In this document: in pieces, positions 27,066 through 40,707 of the stretch
Numbering within the stretch: position 1 is the stretch's first letter
How the letters are laid out: each line of letters begins with the position of its first letter
Assembly: GCA_036785705.1 (NCBI GenBank)
Contig: JAWUZG010000001.1
Coordinates: forward strand, 2,914,001 to 2,978,000
DNA: 64,000 nucleotides
Reading direction: 5' to 3'
Source of the DNA: Acanthornis magna
Taxonomy: Eukaryota > Chordata > Aves > Passeriformes > Acanthizidae
Notes under the pieces: model-generated
Databases searched by the model: none
Told to the model about the DNA's origin: nothing
What the model saw: the letters and a program-made list of their open reading frames with translations, nothing else
Made by a program: the position numbers and the translations under genes

Positions 27066-28327
27066 CCCCATGATCTTGCTTGCCTTCAGCATTTCCAAAG
27101 AGGTTTGCATCTGGGCTCTCTGTTTTGTAGAATGGTGTGTTGAGCTGTGCAGCAGTCCTAAGAGGAGAGGACTCCTGAATCCTATCAGATATTGCCTTCC
27201 TCCTCTTCTTAAATTGAAGTTTAATTGTCTGTTATCTGGAAGCATGCATCCCAAATGTGCAAAAAATAACAAAATATTGCTCTCCTTGTTTAAATTATCA
27301 TTGCCAAGAAATGCGGAAACCTGGGCGGTTGCTTCCCAGGATTAGCTCATGAAAAATATAATTTTCTATTTCCTTTCACTTCCTCTCTTTGCACTCCAGG
27401 TGGGAATTATTTTAAGGAGACAAAACGGAAATGTGATAGTAGTGGGTTCTTGTCACATCATTGCTCCAGCAGCAATAAAAATTACAAATAGTCACCCTGC
27501 CCTGTTTCCAAAATCTAATTTCTTTTCTGAAGTCCTGTTAAAGGATTGGTTTTTGGCACTGATATTGTTCTAAATGAAAGGGTTAGTTTTGCTTCCTGCA
27601 TTTTTTCTATACACATGTAAAGTATTTATCCCTGACTATATTGCTTCCTTTCACTATGTATATCTGTGCTTATTTAGGCATGTGAGAGTTTTGTGTATCA
27701 TAGCTATTTAAGTGTGACACATGCTTATATGTAAACTGAAAGTGACTATTTTGTTTCACAGAATGCATTTTTCTCCTACGTAGCTGTATATTTTCATTGG
27801 TGCTTCAGGTTTGGTCCATGAAAGCATTGCTACCGTTGCAAATAATTAGCATAGCTCAGAGGTAGAGCTGGATGTGTGCCTGGCTGTAAAGTTGCTGGAC
27901 ACTTATTCCTTCTCACTGCACACCTGCCACTGACTCTAAAACCTTCAGAGCTCACATGCGATGGAGAATATCACAGAATGATTTCAGCAAGTTAACCATG
28001 CAAAACAGCCCTCGCTGGAGATGAGAGGTGGCTGCTGTTGTGGGAGGCACACAGCACAGCCTCAGGGGCTACAGTGCTTTTGGGCAAAGCACTGCCAAGG
28101 CTCAGCATATCTTCCTTGCCCTGGTACATGGCAGAGGATCCTCTCAGTGCCTTCTTTTTGCTGCCCAGTTTAAACAGTTGGGTGCTTTGGGTCCCTTTTG
28201 GGTTGCTTGCATCTCTCACTTCTGCTTTAAAAGACTTGGTGCATTGGTCTCACACTGATGTTGGGGAGGGGGTCCAGCTCACTGTACCTTGCTGCTAATC
28301 AGGTGTCTGCACTGGATCACTCTTTCC

Positions 28328-28472
28328 CTTCCCCATTCCTGCAAGGGTTCAAGGCTGTGCTATGTGAACAACCTGCTCTAGTGGAAGGAGTTCCTGCCCA
28401 TGGCAAGAGGGCTGGAATTAGGTGGTCTTTAAGGCCCATTCCAACCCAAACCATTCCATGATTCTGTGATTT
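28328..28472 (+). mobile_element. CR1 LINE fragment, extreme 3' end, sense
   Basis: A diverged CCCCATTCCTGCAAGGGTTC start leads to a CTAGTGGAAGG-type segment and CATTCCAACCCAAACCATTC, ending ATTCTGTGATTT, the typical CR1 terminus. Only about 145 bp remain. Confidence 0.9.
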
Positions 28473-29476
28473 AGAAGTAGGAGGTATTTCTGGTTGGACT
28501 GTTCCAGTGTAGTTCTGCTTCCAGCCCCCCCTGCTATTTCCCAGGACTGATGTATTGTAGCTTGTACCCCTTACTGTGTTAGCACAGAGCCCTCACCAAA
28601 TGTCTTTTTCTTGTGATGCTGGATAGGAGAGCATTAAGAGGTCAAACAAGTGGATTTTCTGCAGTCCAGGCTGCTATGGATGAGCAAACTCCTCCTTAGT
28701 TTAAACTGCTAAAATGCTGAACTTTGAGGCTCGTCCATTTGGAAGGAGCTGATTCCTGGGTCACAGCAATGCCTTCCCACTAAGCAGTAAATGAAGTGAG
28801 AACGATATTGTGGTTAGACAGAAGAAACCCATTGATTCCCATTCCTGTAGTGTTTTCCATTACACTGTACCTGTCCATCAAGCAGCTGGGAAGCAAAAGG
28901 ATGAAGCATAGGTCATGCAAATCTTTACAGACTAATTATCAACATTTGTAGTCCCCATCTACAGCATTCTTTTTGAAAGGTGGCTGAGTTTTGGGGATGC
29001 TTTTTGCTTGGACTCTTTTCAGCCACGCAGAGATTATGCTTGTCACTTCAGGCATTGCATGTTAATTAATGAGTAAATGAAACTAATCCTGAAGACAGGC
29101 AAAATAACCTTCAGACTTACTTTTCCCTGGCACCAGCAGCAAGCTCCTCTGGTGGTCAGCTTTTCATTCAGAAGCTTTGGAGGAGTGTGTCTCCATGCTG
29201 GCTCTATTCTTCCTCTGGCTGAATCTGCCAGCAAGGTTGCTAGAAACCTCTTGAGCTTCTTGTGGATATCTTCTGACTGGGAATGATCTTTATTTTCTTA
29301 ATCCAGTTGCACAAAGGAGTCTGTGTGAGAGATTGTTAAGAATGCTAGAAACAAACAAACAAAAAAATTGCCCTGAGAGATATCTCAGTGTCTTCTTTTC
29401 ATCACAATGCATGAGAAATACTTTACCTATGCGATCTAATTGGCATTTAATAATGAAACTAAATTTTCTTTGGAGG

Positions 29477-29570
29477 TCGTAGAATATCCTGAGCTGGAAG
29501 GGACCCACAAGGATCGTGGAGTCCAACCACTGGCTCTGTACAGGACAATACCAAAAATCACATGTCTGAG
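29477..29570 (-). mobile_element. CR1 LINE fragment, antisense
   Basis: TAGAATATCCTGAGCTGGAA, then GGGACCCACAAGGATCGTGG and AGTCCAACCACTGGCTCTG match the reverse complement of a CR1 3' end. It supplies part of a 203-codon minus-strand open frame (29290-29901) that is not a gene. Confidence 0.85.
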
Positions 29571-30619
29571 GTGGAGTCAAACTCCATGTTCCTCTTCTGT
29601 GTATATACCCACACAAAAGAGCCATTTTTATTTCATTTGAGCTGGGTGGATTTGGGTTATGCCAGGCATTTTTCTGCCTGCTGACCCTTTGTATCACCTC
29701 CAGTTTTGTAGAACGGTCTATCAAGGGGAGTTTGTGGTTGGGTGAGGCAGAAAAAAGTCCATTTTTCATTTCATTGCATGATTGGGACTGTGTGTCAGGC
29801 AGAACATTCACAGCCTGGTGTCTCACAGAAATTTTTTCTGAATATACTGCAAGCCATGAGCTGCAATGACAGGAATGCAAGCTGGTGTTACTACACCACA
29901 CGGGGTGGGGAGCAGTTCAGTTTTGCTCTTTAAAGAAAAGCATTTTGATTTTTGAAAGATTTCTCTCTTCTCAGACGAGGGTTGTGTATTTCTGTGAGCT
30001 TGGCCAAAGGGGCTCCTCTAATTTGGACAGAGTTTTTCTCTGATGAACTGTTTATGAAGCCGCAATCTGAGTCTCTCCCAATTCTGTCAAAAATAACCAT
30101 AGGCTGCTTCTCTCTCTCCTGCTGTTATTCAGACTGTCTTTTATACCCTCCAACGACAGACGGCCTAGTTCATGTCTTTCCTCCTTTCTTGTGTTGCTTG
30201 CCAGCTCTGCGAAGCTGAGGCTGGAGGAAGACAGGTAGAAAGCCAAGTTTACCTCACTCTGGAAAACTAGAGGAAAGCCATCTTAATTCCACAGATATAT
30301 TGATACCAGTGCAAACGCTGAAGGTTGGCTTTATTAATTGGGAGCTTCAGGAATGGCTGCATTCTAGGAAATTCCTCGTGCTTTCCAGAGTTTGCAGTTG
30401 TCTGCTTCTTTAGGATGTGTGAAAGAGCTCAGCAAAGTAATTTGACTTTGTGTTTATCCCCTGTTGTTTTGTAAGGCTTTTTCCTCTTTCTGCAACAAGA
30501 GAAATCCGGGGGATTAGGTAAACGAAATACAAAAGAAGGGGGGAAAAAGAAGCGGGGGGAGGGGAAGGAAATTCTGTAACATTGAAATAAATAGCACCTT
30601 TGGCTTCTGGGGGCTATGG

Positions 30620-30671
30620 GGGTTCAAAGTCTGGGTAGATCAGCCCTCTCTGATCTGCCCAGCTTGCACCC
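30620..30671 (+). other. Perfect 13-bp RNA/DNA hairpin in the intron
   Basis: The arm at 30631-30643 pairs with 30650-30662 over 13 consecutive pairs (12 Watson-Crick, one G-U) around a 6-nt loop. CAAAG/CTTG and GGG/CCC outside the core extend it with a bulge and a small internal loop. It is shorter than a usual pre-miRNA and belongs to no family I recognise. Confidence 0.7.
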
Positions 30672-31301
30672 AATCCAGCTTGCTCCCTTTATATAATTTA
30701 TTCGGGGTGGATAGATGACTTTTTTTCAGGGTAGTTGTTAAAAAGGGCTTCTCTAATACCTCAAACGCAGCGAGCTCTGTGTGAAGGCAGCATACACTGC
30801 CACAGAGATCTCTCCTCCTCCCCACTGTTTTCCTAAGCCGGAAAGATTTCCTTGGCTATTTTGGCTTCGGAATCCAAGTGCTGAAACAAGCAGATGGCAC
30901 AGGGCAACTTTTGCCTTTTGAAATGCAGCAGAAGAGTCTTGGGCCAGATCCACTATGTCCTTTTGGCACCTTGCCTCTATTTCAATACCTGACAATTCTT
31001 GTAGGGATCAAGGTCCCCAAAACCAACTTTGTGAGCCTGAGTCTCTCTGTGCTGCCACAGGAATGGGCAGAAAGCAGGGAGAGGCACAACTGACTCCGTG
31101 TTTTCTTGTAGCCTTTTACAGACTTTTTATCAGATTAGAGGGAGGCTGCTGAGTGAACAAGGAGGTGCTGTAGTTAAAGGCCAGTGTTTATTATTATCCT
31201 ATTTAACATGGTAATTTAAGTCTACCGGGAAGCGAGCAGAGGAATCTGATAATGAGGCATTCATCTGCTGCATACAGGAGAGACCGGGTGAGCAAGGAGG
31301 C

Positions 31302-31337
31302 ATATAGATATATATATATATATATATGATATATATG
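31302..31337 (+). repeat. (TA)n microsatellite
   Basis: ATATAG, about ten TA units, GATATATATG. A self-complementary array that can extrude as a cruciform. Confidence 0.95.
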
Positions 31338-31789
31338 TGCTTATAGGAGGCAGAAATTACCTCACACAGGTCCACGTGAACACTGGTTAGCTTTTGAGAT
31401 CAGATGAGTGGAATCATGAGTACATTTGCTGTCAAAACATGTGACCACAGCCACTGTGCATCTGTGTGGTAGGATAAATTTTAGTGATGGTGGTGACAGA
31501 TGTTTTGGTACTATTGCAGACTTGAAATCTTTTCCTGCACTGGATTAAAAAGTGCCTTGCTTGTTATTTTTTTAGCAGGTGCATTGTGCAGTATGAGAAT
31601 TTTCACGCCACAAAGACTGGCAAAAGCCAGATGTTGTCATTAAATACAAGTACAATGGAGAAGAAGAGGGAATGATAAAGTTGAGTTTTTAACTTAACGT
31701 TTCTGACTGTAGGGTGTTTATATTTAAACCTTAAGGAATCTTAAATCTACAATTTTAAATGGGTTGTGAACGGCGTTATAGAATATATT

Positions 31790-32990
31790 CCAGATGTGAG
31801 CTGATTTTTATGAAAGGTAATTCTTACTTGACAAATTGGATGGAGTTTTTCAAGAAGTGAAAGTGGACAGGTGTGAAATTGTCTATATAATCAAGCTGGA
31901 TTTCCCAGGGGCATTTCACACCATGTCACACGGGAGACTAATCCATGCAGTTGCTGGTGAAGCAGAGAAGGGCCCATTTCCAGATGGAGAGAGGAGCTGG
32001 GTAGATGATCGAGGGCAGATTAGAATGGGGAAAGGTTATGGGCCAGGGGAAGAGAGGGGATGATGATTGGAGAGCAACAGGGACTGTTATTGGAGATCAA
32101 TACTTTTTCACTCTCTATGTAAATGACTTTGACAGAATGAGCCACCAACTTGTTATCCAACTTTTTGGATCATGCAGGAGGGACTAGATGCGGGAGAAGC
32201 CACCTGATAACCTGGAGAAAACAATCCAATACAAAGAGATTCTGCTGGGTAAAATGAACCATGAGCGAGAAGAGTAAATTGTATTTTGAGGGAGCACATG
32301 CGTTGAATGAGTGTATTTTTCAAAGATTTCAGAGCAGGAGAGGATTTGAAGAATGCACATATCATAAAAGGACTGACATGATGTTTTGTATCTGTGTGGT
32401 CAAAAAGGCACAGAAAATGTGAAAGCTGTACAAATGGAAGCATTGAATAGAGCTTTCAAGGAAATACTGCACCACTTAAAGAAGGATTTTTTTAATCATG
32501 TTTAAACTACAGTTACCAATATTTAGTACCATTCTATAGAAAAGGGCAGAGGTCCAGAGAAGAGCAGCGTGATTTTGTATGAAGTCAGGAAGGGTTGAGC
32601 CATGGTGAAAGGTCTAAGAAGGTTAACTTGTAAAGGGCTTCAAACATTGACTTACAAGAAAGCTGTAAGGGGAAAAGCTGAGAAAAAATATAGGACTGTA
32701 CCTTGGTTTGGAAAGAAAAAGTTATAAGGGGATACCATTGAAGTTTCTGCAGTATGTTGAAGTGCATACCAAAGGCAGGAATAGATAAGCTCTTTCAATT
32801 AATATTAAACCCAGGGACTGCACAGCATAGACTTAAGACTGAGGAACAGCAGGCCAACAGAAAAAAATTCAACTTCTCAAGTCAAGCTTTCTTCCTCCGC
32901 TTGCAGAGCAGGGAATGGCTTCCAGAAGAAGCAGTGAGAAGAGTTCCAGAAGAAACTTTCCTTTTGCTTGCTTCCATGTAGTGTTTTGAA
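31790..32990 (+). mobile_element. Ancient CR1-like LINE relic with reverse transcriptase remnant
   Basis: At 31890-31931 the + strand reads I-K-L-D-F-P-G-A-F-H-T-M-S-H, resembling the CR1-type RT motif LDFSKAFDTVSH, with the first Asp kept and the second changed to His. About 200 bp on, in another frame, F-F-T-L-Y-V-N-D-F-D resembles the RT segment LFNIFINDLD. Further matches to the CR1 3' layout are a GGTCCAGAGAAGAGCAGCGT-like stretch near 32551 and a GGAATGGCTTCCAGAAGAAG-like stretch near 32911. It is frameshifted, full of stops and clearly dead. It is more diverged than the other CR1 pieces; boundaries are approximate and the exact family is uncertain. Confidence 0.7.
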
Positions 32991-35900
32991 ATAATGCATC
33001 TGGAGCAGGACGTGGCATGGCTGCTCCCCTCTTCCAAGTGCAGCTTCACCCCATAGACAGGACAAGGTGCCAAGGCTGTGATGGACACAGTGGCTTAGCT
33101 ATGTCCAGCACGAAGAGGGGCTGAGATTGGTGTCCCCTGATACTTTTCCACTGCTTTGAAGAGAGGGAGAAGATGAGGATAACGTCCCATTGTGTACTTG
33201 ACTGCAAACCTGTTGCCAGATAAGTCAGTCTCACTGAATCTTCCCTTCATTGACGATGGCAAGAAAGTCAGCAAAAATTTGATAGCAAAAATTATCTCAG
33301 CAAACCCAACCCAGTCAGACAGAGCAGAAGTAGTGGAAGATATTTGTGAAGGCACTGTGACAGGAGCAGGGGGCTGTGGTTGCAGAATGGGAAGTGTAGA
33401 GGATGGTGGGGGAAGTTGGGTAGAGTATTTTTCAGCTGTGTTATTTAAATATAGAGATAGCACACAAACCTTTCCTTAGCCTTCTTTCTGAAGTTTCTGT
33501 ATACAGCACATGAATGACTGGAGCTGTAGCAGAATGTTGTTTGTTTTTTTTCAAGGTATCTTTTCCATCCCTATTTTTGTGGTATTTATCACGGTGGGAG
33601 CTTGGTCTGGAAATGAGGACTCTAGGTATTGCTGTAAGAAGTTAATAAAAATAACACATCTCTAAGGGATTAAAGTAGATCACTTTGGGGCTCATTGGCT
33701 GCAGTTTCATAGCAGCTTAACTATGATTTACAACTGCATATGAATTTTAAAAATTAAGCTATGACTGTATAAGCACATTATTAATTACATCTATGCTGGA
33801 AAAAAAAAGCATAAATTTTAACTACATGAATTTGTTTAGTTAAATTGATAGAAAAACCATATGCCATGAGAAGAGCATGACTTCATATTCCAATTGTGGT
33901 TCTCTTTAAGGTTCATCTCTGATAAACACTTGGGGAAAAGCAGAGTTGAATAAAAGAGTGTTTGAAAAGGTTGTTTGAATTCCAGTTCAGGCATGTTATA
34001 ATGTTGACAACTTCAGCACACCATCCAGCATTTACTTACAGAATATTTTAGAACAACTTTAAAAAAGAGTCCCAAATGTTCTTAAAATATAAATGTGTAA
34101 TCTGTTGTTTGTAATGACATCATTTCATTGGGAAAAAAAAAAACCAACGTGTAGGCAGGCCGTTAAAACAGCCTGAACTTTCAGTAAGATTGAAAAAACC
34201 CAACTAATCAAATTGCTTTGTTGAATGTGAGTAATATGCCAAACCTCAGTTTCTCAAATGCATAATCTCAAAGGCAAAAATTGTAATGCGTGGAAAAATC
34301 TAAGTCAAGTCATGCACACACTTGCGCGCAGGAATTAATCAATAGATATAATACTCAGACATAAAACACAGGCATGTTTAAGTATTTTCAAGATTGCTGC
34401 CTACTTTTAAAATACATACATCCATAAAAGTGCCAGATACTGTCAGTTTGATATTTATGGTATCCAGTTTTTTTAGTTGAATATTAAAGCTCGCATCAAT
34501 GTGATGCGACCATTTTATGACATTGTTGTGGCACTGAAATTCTTTCCTCTTCCAATTTTCTATTACATGAATAAACATACAGTATTTATCTGCTCATCAC
34601 ATAAAAATTATGTGAGTTTGTGTTAAAGTATGATGGCTTCAAAACAAGCCACACAACCCTTCTATTGATATGTAGTGTTCCTAATTCTGTTCAGTTCTAA
34701 TATCAGAATCATTTGCTCCTAACACATGAGGAGGTTTTGCAGAGGATTTGGGGATTGGTCTGAAATCTTCATGCACTTTGGCAAGGAGCTCAAAGGAAGA
34801 AAACATTTGACAACTGATCAGTGTCAAAAATGAAGGGTAATTGGGAAGCAGCCTTATGAGCATGGATTTCAGCTGTACAGCGGCTTCCAAATCTCCCATT
34901 TCCACTGCAGAAACAGTCTTTTATTGCTTTTGTCTTCTGCTCCTGTCACCCCACTAAAATCAGTCACAAGTGCCTGTGCAGCCATATGCACAAATAAATA
35001 ACAGCCTAAAATTAAAGCCCACAATGCAGGAAGATTTCCTCATTAAAAGATAGAGGGAGAGACTCCAAGGCAAGTAAGAATTTCTCTGTCACTGCTGAGA
35101 TGATGTGAGAGACATAAATATCACAATGATGGGTCACAGTAAAAAGCTAAAGACCACATAAAACATTTTAGCATAAATATGTCATCAATTTTGCTAGTTC
35201 TAAACATGAAATTTAAACCCCAGGAGGGCCCTGAAAGGATGTCTGCTATTCTTTATAATTTTAAAATGCATTAAAAGCAGATATGTATAGCATGTGTAGC
35301 AGGGTAAAATTAATTACTAGTTCATTACTTCCATCTTCCCTGCACCAGACCTTGTCACCCCATGGTTTTTTTGTGGGAGCAGTGTAGCAAGAGGGCAGGG
35401 GTGGGCATCTTTTGGGTATGGTAGGACCCACAACCTGCTCAGTGTCAGACTTCAGCGATGCAGATGCTGCAAAAGGATGTGCTGTGCCAGTTGTAGTATT
35501 ACTTTTTTTTTTTAGACATCGGTTTCATAGTGCACTGTAACGATCAGCATATTTCAAAAGAATAGCAAATAACTCCCCAAGGATAAAGTCTGGTAGTGGC
35601 TTCTAAGCCTGGTTTGAGCTTAACTCAAGCCAGTGAGCTGTGGGTGGAAGGCTGCGTATGCCATATAAATCTCCTGGTCCATCTGTCTTGGGAAAGAATG
35701 CATTTTCAGGAATCTGTGTCTTTCTAATTGCTTATAAAAACACTCTGAGACAAGCCAGTGAATAAATTAAATTTGAATGTTTCCACTGGATCTTTTCAGT
35801 TTCTCACTGAACCTAATTACTGTCTAATCTGTGCCCATGAGTATGCAGTTTTAAGTGGGACATTAGACTTTCACTCTGCAGATTAAACTCTGTGGTGCAT

Positions 35901-38116
35901 AAATTCATTATTATTTGTGGAGGAGAAAACTTCAGTGTCTACTACCTTGTGGTTTTAATTTAAAGTAACTACTGCATCCGAGTCAGGCATTCTTGTAGAA
36001 GAATAAGAGGAGCTGTAAGGAGGTGGAAGATATTTTCTAATAAACCGTGTCTCTTATTCACCCAACTGAATTGGGAAAATTTATGTTTGAAACAATAATT
36101 AAACTCTCCTTATAGCTCAAGATGTCATGCCTTCAGCTGCAATTTTAGGGAGCTGTACCACAATAGGGAGTAGATTAATATAATGTACTGCATGAAACTT
36201 TTTGCTGCAAGGATGAGTGTGGCACCATAAGGAGCAGCGCTGCTGCTTCAGCCACACATCTCAAAGTGTTTTGCAAAGGGAGACAAATAGCATCACTCCA
36301 TTTTTACCAGCTGGAAGAATTGAGATACAGAGGCCTGAGGGGACTTTTCCCAAATTTTCTGAGTCACTTTGAGCAGGCAGAGAATAATGTCCTGTCTGTG
36401 TTGGTGTCGTTTTGCCCAAATCAAATCTGCTCCCTTTGTTTCCAGAGCGTGAAACCCTGAGCTGCTTGACACAAAGATTTTGTTATGTTAACACTGCCCA
36501 GGTGAGATCTGCATTAGTTTATTCACATATTAATCAGATCTGATGAGGACTGCAGTTAGAAAACAAGTGTGGAGCAGACCCAAAGGCACCAGCTCTCACT
36601 CTTCCTATGCTCCCCCTAATTAACACAATGAGTCTTAAACAACAATCTTCCTTTATTATTTGCAGATCATGGGATATAAAAATCATTGTAGATTTAAAAT
36701 GGACTATATTAACCCAAGTAATTCCACCAGGACTTGAGTTTCTATAGTGAAAAGTGTTGTGTTGTCTCTGGCTCAATTAGATTTTTCTCAGTGTCAATTT
36801 TAATTCACTTCACCAGAGCGTGGGGGAACTCTCAGTGGAAGGGAAAATGTTGCTTCTGAATGAGAGCCTCCTGTAGCCCACATTTTATTTAAGAGTTTTA
36901 AAATGCTTCGCAGTCCCACGATCTCCCTTGAACGTTTGCTATTGTGTACCATAAGAGCTGAACAAAATCGCTTGATGTTTCTTAATGTGACAGGCATCTG
37001 AGCCTGAGCAGGAGGATGGAAATGGGGAAGGCAAGGTCCTTGGTTCCCTCTTTTTATTTAATACTAAAAATAAAATTTAAAAAGTCTTGGTGAGACTTGG
37101 CGCCCACATAAATCTTTCTCACCTTTCCAAGCACCTGCCCATGCATAAAGAGAAGTAAAAACTTGGCAGCAGGTTTTCCTTTTCAGTGCTGAGCTCAGGA
37201 CAGAGGTTGAGTGGCCTCAGAAGTTGTTTTGTCCCCTTTGGTTTTCCCACCTTCCATGGCTGTCAGCACTTTGGTGTGTGTTCCTTGGTTCCTTGGTTAT
37301 GCTCTGCTTGGTGCAGAATAACCCAAAATTACTATTTCTTCTCTATTTCAAAGGGTAAAATCAAGTAGATCTTTTTTCTGAGTGCGTTTATTATTGTGAG
37401 AAGGAGACAACAAGAAAAAGAGCTTCTGATAGAACTGTCAGGGAAGGTTGACCCTAGACAAGGGCCTGAAATGTCCACTGTGCATATGTAGGACTTTCCA
37501 AAATGCTCTTTTCCATCATGTTCAGCAGTTTTCTCTTCCTGTCTCTAACCTTGTCCTTCCCATATTTCATTATGCTCTCAAGACTTTGGATTTGTGGGTA
37601 CCTGTGCACACACACTGAAGTTTCACTTTGTGTTTGGGTGGGTTTTGGTTTGTTTGCTGGGGTTTTTCAGCTGATACCTCCCATTTTCCAGTTTTGCAAG
37701 TGATTGAGATTGCCTTCCAGTAAACCACTGGGCTACCTATAGGAAAACAGCTGGGACTGTCCCCAAAACCAGCCTGTAGGGTCAGGGGATGTGAACCTCT
37801 TTTCTGATTCAGACAGAAGTTGATATCACATTGTGGTGCTCAAGTGCCCCACAGCTATTAATAATGCCGGCTTTTGTGTGAAAGGCATACATTAAATTGT
37901 CTCCATAGAGAGCACCTTCATGTTTTTTCAGAGGAACTGTACAAAACGCTCTATGAAAATTCATGTTTCCAAATGTGTCATTTCCAAATGCCTTTTCATT
38001 TCCAACAGTTTTGGCTTTCCAGTTAGCGTGTGATGCCTTTCTGTGCTGTGTTACTTGCCAGTTCTCACTTGGATATATACTGAGTTAAAAGGTGCTGTGT
38101 GGAAGTAGGGGGTTTT

Positions 38117-38154
38117 TACTATTACTACTACTATTATTATTATTATCATTATTT
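38117..38154 (+). repeat. (ACT)n/(ATT)n microsatellite
   Basis: A short trinucleotide array going from ACT-type to ATT-type units, with one C interruption. Confidence 0.85.
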
Positions 38155-40680
38155 AGATGCTACAGTTTAAGTAGTTAAAAAAAATCTCCAAACTAAAGGT
38201 CACTGTAGCCTGTAAGTTTACACATGCACAGTACAAGTAACCTTCAGAAATTTCCTCATGACAAGATAAGTGCAGCAATTATATTTAAATGAGTGCCAGA
38301 GAAAATTTCACTGTAAACTGCATTAGCTGGAGAGTGTGTGCTGTAAGAGGATTTAATTGAATTAATGTTACTTACTATCAAAAACTCCATCTAGCGTACT
38401 GCCAGGTCTCCTTATTACTAAGAATAATATTTGGCTCATAAAGACCCCTGCTCAACTAAGCACACAGTCCTGATGACTTCAGCAAGTGATTAAAATTAGA
38501 GCATTTCCTTCGCTGCTTTGCTGCACAGGAGCAGGCTGGAAGCTGGGAACAGGCACACAGCATGGAATCACCGAGCCCTTTAACAAGGCTCTTTGTGGAG
38601 ATTCCTCTCTCCAGCGCTTTCCCAAGTGTCTAAGGGAGGTGTGATTTTTGGCATGAGTGTCCTTCCCAGTTTGGGTGTAGCTGTTTTGGGTCATGGCTGC
38701 AGCAGTGATGGAATTGAGCATCAAGTCTGAGTGTACAGGAGGGACTCGGGGTGATCTACCCTGGGGCTTGGAAGCCCTCCACGAATAACAGCAGTGATGG
38801 CAGGGGGATTTCACTGAATAATCCTGGTGGCATTTTTAATGCTGTTATTAATGCAGGATTCTCAGCCTCACATTATACGGATGTGCCACAATGCGATCCA
38901 GAGAGGTATTTTGTGTGACTTCCTACATAAAAGCAGAAATGCAAATAAGCTGCATTTACATATTCACATGGTATAAGCGGAAAGCTCAGACGCGTGGAAA
39001 CGCAGGGACATAGCCAGAGACATGCTTCAAACCAGGGATAAAGATATCCATAGTTTTCCAACTCTTATGTTTTAACCATTAAGGAGAAAATGTGATATAT
39101 TGGTTGTTTTTGCAGAATATTTTTGAATGTCAAAAATCCCATTGAAGCCTGCGTCTCCTTTATGTTTGATATTATTTTATTTTCCTTTCACATGCATTCT
39201 GTAAAAAGCGAATACATGAAATCCAACAAAAAAAAGAAGCTTTTATTCTCCATTCATTCAGCAACAAAAGCAACAAAGAAAGAGGGTTTGAACCAATCTT
39301 TTATGAAAATTGGGAAACAGTAGAATAGTTTCCACAACAACTTTCTTTATTGTTGGCTGAATCAAATGGCAGAAGTTTTTATTCACCTACACGTCTTATA
39401 TTTTAATAAGCCACATGTCACTCCTGAACTTCACCCACCCTTATTTCTGCGTGCGGGTGGCATTCTGGTACAGTCAGTGAGGCACATGCCATTCACAGGA
39501 GTTACAATCTCCTCTTTGTTTTTGTGGTGTTGTTTTGGGGGAGAAAAAGAAAGAGTAATTGCCCGTGTTAACTGATGTTCATTACACGGAATTGTTTAGC
39601 TCTCTTAAAAAATCATTGATCTGCTTTTCCCCCGTGAAAGTATTCAAGGTCTCAGTTCACAAAAGAGAAATCAGCATGTAAAGCAGCAGCCTGGCAATCT
39701 GTGCTGCAAGGAGCAGAGTGCCATGTTCTGTGCAGAAATGTCAGCAGAGTTTGCTGTCTTCAAAGAAAAAAAGACAAATATTTAGTAAGGATGAGAAACA
39801 TTATTACTGTTACAGTCAGATGTGATTTTGGGGAACAATCTGTTTTAAAGTAGGGGGGGTTTTTTCCATACATTTGTATGTAGCTTAGGATTGAACATTC
39901 GTGAGGTAACATCTGGCACGAGCTGTTCCTCTTTCTCCCTAAGTTTCATGGCTTTGTTGTGTATTTGAGAAGGATATTACAAAAGGTAATTTGGTGTCTC
40001 ATTCCCATTGGTATGGTCATGGTTTTAACTTTTGAATTACTCCCTTGAAATAGGAAAGAGGGGGGAAAACACCATTTGGGTATTTTTAATAGGGAATAGG
40101 CAGTATTTGGATTTCAGGGCAAGTGCCCATGGTACACTGTGTGCATGCAGCAAGTCAAAAGTGCAGCTGCACACCAGGGTCCACGAGGCACAGATAACAA
40201 AGGGACCCAAAATCTGGGGCTCCAGCCCTGTCCACATGCTCTTATTATCATTTACTGTTTGTATTGCAGATGCACATAACAGATTGTACAATATGCTGTA
40301 CAAACAGATTGGTAGAATGATCTTTGTCCTGAAACACTGACAGCAGAGCTGAACAAGAAGGATTGACAGTGTGCCTGCCCTGAGAGCTGCACAGCCACAG
40401 TTTTGGACCCGTATCCTCAACAAAAGGGCTTTGTGCATCTTTGGTGAAGCAAGGGTCTGTTCTTGCTGATCTTACTGTAAAGGGCTGAAATTTTAAATAA
40501 GAATTAAAAGAAGCACAAAGATCATTAGAGAGCGAGTAGGAGAAGGGAATGTGCCTACTTCTCACTTTTTTTTTCTTCTCATCTAACGGCATTTCTTCAA
40601 CACTTGCCAAACCGAGTGTGTCAAAGGAGCAGACTTTCAAATTTTGGGTAGTTGCTCTCAGTATTGGAACAAAGCCCTGC

Positions 40681-40707
40681 AAAAAAAAAAAAAAAAAAAA
40701 AAAAAAA
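40681..40707 (+). repeat. Poly(A) run of 27
   Basis: An uninterrupted A27, the longest homopolymer in the window. No polyadenylation hexamer or recognisable transcript precedes it and no flanking target-site duplication was seen. It is translated as poly-Phe in a spurious 185-codon minus-strand frame. Confidence 0.97.

Noticed and set aside
26846..27073. 75-codon frame treated as a complete small gene
   Set aside because: The last 15 codons lie past the donor; residues up to Lys59 and the split Gly are CELF2 and continue in the next exon.
29290..29901. 203-codon minus-strand open frame
   Set aside because: It crosses a CR1 fragment, shows no domain or homopolymer-free conserved motif I recognise, and lies antisense within the CELF2 intron; most likely chance.
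33192..33479. 95-codon plus-strand frame with protein-like composition (D/K-rich first half)
   Set aside because: It opens with GTG, not ATG, has a stop just upstream, and matches no family I know. It follows the old LINE relic and could be relic sequence; a translated search would settle it.
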